Origin: CALDOK01 sp964481655
GTDB taxonomy: Bacteria; Myxococcota_A; UBA796; JAFGLY01
NCBI GenBank assembly: GCA_964481655.1
Contig: CAYZVO010000016.1
Span: 6,761-70,760, forward strand
Direction: 5' to 3'
DNA: 64,000 nucleotides
Part shown: piece after piece, positions 63,701 to 64,000 of the stretch
Position numbering within the stretch: position 1 is the stretch's first letter
How the letters are laid out: each line of letters starts with the position of its first letter
Notes under the pieces: model-generated
Told to the model about the DNA's origin: nothing
Seen by the model: only the letters and a program-made list of their open reading frames with translations
Databases searched by the model: none
Translations under genes and position numbers: made by a program

Positions 63701-64000
63701 CGGCGCGCCAAACGCCGCGGCTCACCTCTGACCCCCGGCAGTACGGCGCGCCTCCCGCGCCGAACGCGGGGGCTCACCCACAACCCCGCCCATACAGCGC
63801 GCCTCCCGCGCCAAACGCGGCGGCTCACCCACAACACCGCCCGTTCGGCGCGCCTCCCGCGCCAAACGCGGCGGCTCACCCCTGACCTCGCCCATACGGC
63901 GCGCTTCCCGCGCCAAACTCGGCGGCTCACCCCTGACCTCGGCAGTACGGCGCGCCTCACGCGCCGAACGTCGGGGCTCACCCCTGACCCCGGCCGTACG
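63701..64000. repeat. 51-bp tandem hairpin repeat, runs off the window
   Basis: Units with a constant 51-base period start at 63742, 63793, 63844, 63895, 63946 and 63997 (plus a partial unit from 63701). Each carries GGCGCGCCTCCCGCGCC or a variant in which the two 6-base arms pair and only the 5-base loop varies, followed by a variable CTCACCCCTGACC-type segment. The 306 bases after the phosphatase stop hold nothing else. Because 51 is a multiple of 3, open frames exist on both strands, but no start or ribosome site supports a gene. Confidence 0.85.

Noticed and set aside
63701..64000. CRISPR array
   Set aside because: The 51-base units repeat along their whole length; there are no unique spacers and no cas genes.

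Overview
The window is very GC-rich and consists almost entirely of bacterial chromosomal genes, with one 100-base assembly gap at 61686-61785. Content points to an uncultured or poorly studied member of Myxococcota (the former deltaproteobacterial predators). Signs of this are the roughly 18 predicted lipoproteins among about 51 genes, MopE-type Ca-binding repeats, and PKD, lamin-tail, VWA and FG-GAP secreted domains. One subtilase also ends in a MYXO-CTERM-like Cys-Cys / hydrophobic / Arg tail. The lineage is inferred from gene style only; no rRNA or tRNA gene is visible.

Layout. 1-7006: a membrane protein running off the left edge, ClpB, a subtilisin-like lipoprotein, a small lipoprotein and a HisC-type aminotransferase, all on the minus strand. 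7103-11346: an unknown protein, a protein with two tandem helix-turn-helix-like repeats, a GAF/HD-GYP phosphodiesterase and an ElbB-type DJ-1 protein. 11483-20195: a MopE-repeat lipoprotein, then a minus-strand run with a lipoprotein, a GT-C-like membrane glycosyltransferase, a propeller-like lipoprotein and two PKD proteins. 20360-26183: an outer-membrane-like protein, a HEAT-like protein, a B12-binding radical SAM enzyme, a TMTC-like membrane/TPR protein and a GT4 glycosyltransferase. 26359-37143: mostly secreted lipoproteins, including a tightly coupled series at 29454-37143 with a VWA domain split by a lamin-tail domain whose halves are in swapped order. 37210-43095: a GH13 glucosidase, small membrane and flavodoxin-like proteins, a HesB-like selenoprotein read through an in-frame TGA, and a hydrolase. 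43144-49919: a double-length fused UvrA, a START-like protein and an exported ankyrin protein. 50043-59971: an FG-GAP subtilase lacking its catalytic Ser, a GT51 transglycosylase with a large extra N-terminal region, YihY, lipoproteins and MoaC. 60089-64000: YchF, an IS3 remnant, a 63-bp tandem repeat spanning the gap, a class V aminotransferase, a lipoprotein histidine phosphatase and a 51-bp tandem hairpin repeat running off the right edge.

How genes work together. Housekeeping functions (ClpB, UvrA, YchF, MoaC, GT51) are mixed with a large envelope/secreted set. Recurrent DTG/DTD-rich acidic linkers just after the lipidated Cys or at the C-terminus link many of the lipoproteins into one style of surface protein. 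The selenoprotein implies that the host has selenocysteine machinery, which is not in this window. The strongest unusual signals are the selenoprotein with its SECIS-like hairpin, the permuted lamin-tail/VWA protein, the probable pseudoprotease with an anchor tail, the fused UvrA and several families of short repeats at gene ends.
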